The position numbers were made by a program, and so were the translations under genes. A model generated the notes under the pieces. The model made no database searches. It was not told where the DNA came from and saw nothing but the letters and a program-made list of their open reading frames with translations. A stretch of 64,000 bases of DNA from Liolophura sinensis (Eukaryota; Mollusca; Polyplacophora; Chitonida; Chitonidae), in assembly GCF_032854445.1 (NCBI RefSeq), contig NC_088300.1, positions 6,882,001 through 6,946,000 of the forward strand, in the 5' to 3' direction. Shown here in pieces: positions 61,440 through 64,000 of the stretch (position 1 is the first letter of the stretch; each line of letters starts with the position of its first letter).

Positions 61440-62385
61440 TAGGCCTATCCATACTGACGCAAAGCGGATATCTTCGTACGCGTGTAGGCCTAGCCGTACT
61501 GACACCGAGCGGATATCTCTGTACATGCGAATGCCTATCTATACAGACACCGGGTGGATATCTTTGTTCATGTGTAGACTTAACCGTACTGACACCAGGT
61601 AGATATCTTTGTACATGTGAAGGCCTAGCCATACTGACACCGGGTGGATATCTTTGTACATGCGAAGGCCTAACCATACTGACACCGGGCGGATACCTTT
61701 GTACATGTGATGGCTTAGCTATACTGACACAAATTGGATATCTTTGTACATACATAGAGCGGATATCTTTGTACACATGTAGGCCTAGCCGTACTGACAC
61801 AAAGCGTATATCTTTGTACATGTGAAGGCTTAGCTATACTGACACAAAGTGGATATCTTTGTACGTGTAGACCTTGCCGTACTGACACCGAGCGGATATC
61901 TTTGTACACATGAATGCTTAGCTATACTGACACCGAGCGGATATCTTTGTATATGCGAATACCTAGCTATACAGATACCGGGTGGATATCTTTGTGCATG
62001 TGTAGACTTAGCCGTGCTGACACCAAGCGGATATCTTTGTACATGTGATGGCCTAGCAATACTGACACCGGGTGGATATCTTTGTACATGCGAAGGCCTA
62101 ACCATACTGATTGATTGATTGGTGTTTTACGCCGTACTCAAGAATATTTCACTCATACGACGGCGGTCAGCATTATGGTGGGTGGAAACCGGGCAGAGCC
62201 CGGGGGAAACCCACGACCATCCGCAGGTTGCTGACAGACCTTCTCACGTACGGCCGCCAGCATGAGCTGGACTTGAACTCACAGCGACCTAACCATACTG
62301 ACAACGGGCGGATATCTTTGTACATGTGAAGGCCTAGCTATACTGACACAAAGCGAATATCTTTGTACATATTTAGCATGCTTCA
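61440..62385. repeat. 45-bp minisatellite, about 17 copies, split by a SINE
   Basis: The unit is GGATATCTTTGTACATGTGA plus AGGCCTAGCCATACTGACAC and CGGGT. The 45-bp length keeps ORFs open on both strands. The SINE at 62111-62287 interrupts it. Confidence 0.92.
62097..62301 (-). mobile_element. 5'-truncated SINE inserted in the 45-bp array, 14-bp TSD
   Basis: CCTAACCATACTGA at 62097-62110 and 62288-62301 flanks a minus-strand copy that ends at the B-box-like region (TTGAACTCACAGCGA on plus). The duplicated target is itself part of the minisatellite unit. Confidence 0.88.
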
Positions 62386-64000
62386 GATATGGACGGACTC
62401 AAAGCCCTACTAAGATATCACAGGATACGTACGCTTTTAAATAGAGTAGGCAATGATTTCTTGGCGTATCAGAAATTGTGCACTGGTTGCATTTCCCTTG
62501 CAAACGTTAACAGACGTTTATGATTTGATTGCAACATATCAGTGTGTAAAGCTTGTTGTGTTACAGGACAATTGCGAAAGACAATTTTGATGGCGAGTAT
62601 GACTGATTTTACAGACAGCTGAAGATAGGCGACTGGCTAAAACAAACAGACTATAGTTCTACTCAAAACGTAACTTTCAGCTAGTTAAGCTATGGAATAA
62701 GCCACGAAATTTCCTTCTGCCATGTCCGGAAATGTATTGGTGTCGAGTGACTAAAGACATCATTTCCATTTATAGTACATATACTGGAGGGTATAAAAAT
62801 TCCCATAGAATTTTTCACGAACTGAAAATGTTAAAATTAACGGATTAATATTTTGACTGCATGGATTTACTCAGTCAGAGAGGGACACGCATTCACCAGA
62901 ACATCGCAACAACCAGTACTCACCTTGGAGACAACACAAATCAAAGGAGTGGCCAGGGCATCATAACGCAGATGATGAAGCTGACGGAAAGTTTCAAGAC
63001 AAACTGAATGCATACGGTGACGGGAACATCAGACTGGAAGATGCACATGACGGCTAATTGGTGTGCCCATTACGATGATACGGTTAATGGCTGTATCGAC
63101 AACGATAGCTGTGGCTGATTACGGTGAAGCTTATGCGATCCTGTATATGTTTTACATAGTGTGGACAGTATGGGTGTAAGGAATAGCTGATACGGGGATC
63201 AACGCCCACACGTTGTCATTATTGTGTCATCCACGAGAATGGACGCGTACGTACACAAACCGGTGGATAGGTAGTCCTGTATACAACACCCGCTGGCTTA
63301 ACTTTATGTATCATTTCAGAGAATACACCAACAGCTTTAGGGGACATGCATCCCGTAAATGCATTCTTGTATATAAATATGCGTGTATTCAGGGCTACTT
63401 GGGAAGACCATGCGTGCTCACTGATGGTCTATAGATAGTATAGCTCCAGCAGTTCCGTAGAGCAAGAAGATTGAGCAGAATAGAGCAGGAATATAGGTAA
63501 ATCGAATTTCACGAGTGGGTTTCTGTGTGGTAACAGAGCTCCCCGGCCGTGCATATCGATCCACGCTTCCATTCTCCCTGCTATAAACCCACAGCTAAAG
63601 TTATTTCCGGTTACACTTTTCCAAGCCAATGTATCTTATTCGGGTTGCCTATACGTCTACTATATCATAAACCCCGGGGGAGGGGGCTTGTTGATTAAGT
63701 CAAAATGTGATCAATGGAGACCTGGGAAAACCAGACGCAACCGTAATCGATAGACACTGAACACTTGAGCTATATAACTGTTCAAATGTCAAGAGGTCCG
63801 AATATTTTTAATTCATTTTGCCGCAGGTTAAATAGATTGATCGCCACATTGTGAATGTGGGTGCCGTCGACAGGCTGATGATCGTTGTACACAATCGACT
63901 ACTGACAACATATGGCAAACATTATTCTGTCACAGATATCGTCATATTAACAATATCAGATATTGATGAAATGTGCTATTATTAGGAATGTCAGCGGATT
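62386..64000. other. Window end, no gene recognised
   Basis: Only short ORFs without motifs. No repeat array or transposon is visible. Confidence 0.5.

Overview
This is a window from an animal nuclear genome, most likely a mollusc or another lophotrochozoan. The case rests on intron-rich genes with GT-AG splice sites, about ten copies of a tRNA-headed SINE whose core resembles the V-SINE superfamily (like the molluscan RUDI element), and very many minisatellites. Nothing suggests bacterial, viral or organellar DNA. The species cannot be named from the sequence.

Layout. At 0.3-3.0 kb, minus strand, lie the last four exons of a gene encoding two related modules, tentatively VirK-like. From 3.0 to 9.4 kb the DNA is mostly repeats, including a 1.6 kb array of a 43-bp unit. 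At 9.4-11.8 kb, minus strand, is an intact and intronless SUPV3L1 (mitochondrial RNA/DNA helicase). About 350 bp separate it head to head from INTS7 (Integrator subunit 7), which I resolve into 20 coding exons from 12,169 to 31,941. From 32 to 38 kb there are MITE-like elements and weak ORFs. At 38.1-42.3 kb, minus strand, is a two-coding-exon CD225/dispanin (IFITM-like) membrane protein gene. From 42.4 to 64 kb I recognise no gene; that stretch holds 39-, 45-, 48- and about 52-bp tandem arrays, SINEs with target-site duplications, a promoter-like block with an RFX X-box, and one candidate exon.

The most unusual feature is the organisation of INTS7. Its introns hold at least eight tandem arrays. 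Four of these copy a splice junction: the acceptor plus start of exon 8 (seven extra copies), the end plus donor of exon 11 (three extra copies), the acceptor of exon 13 and the donor of exon 15. Another array, in intron 17, repeats a GGTAAGT donor-like sequence 15 times. The exon 8 and exon 11 decoys would mostly introduce early stops if used. The divergent SUPV3L1/INTS7 promoter is bounded by an inverted pair of near-identical 17-bp ATGGC-containing elements (YY1/TISU-like), one at the INTS7 start codon and the other opening a nine-codon uORF upstream of SUPV3L1. Exon 5 of INTS7 carries an apparent 1-nt deletion.

Nothing links the four genes in one pathway. SUPV3L1 and INTS7 are both RNA-processing genes that share a promoter, so co-expression is plausible but unproven.
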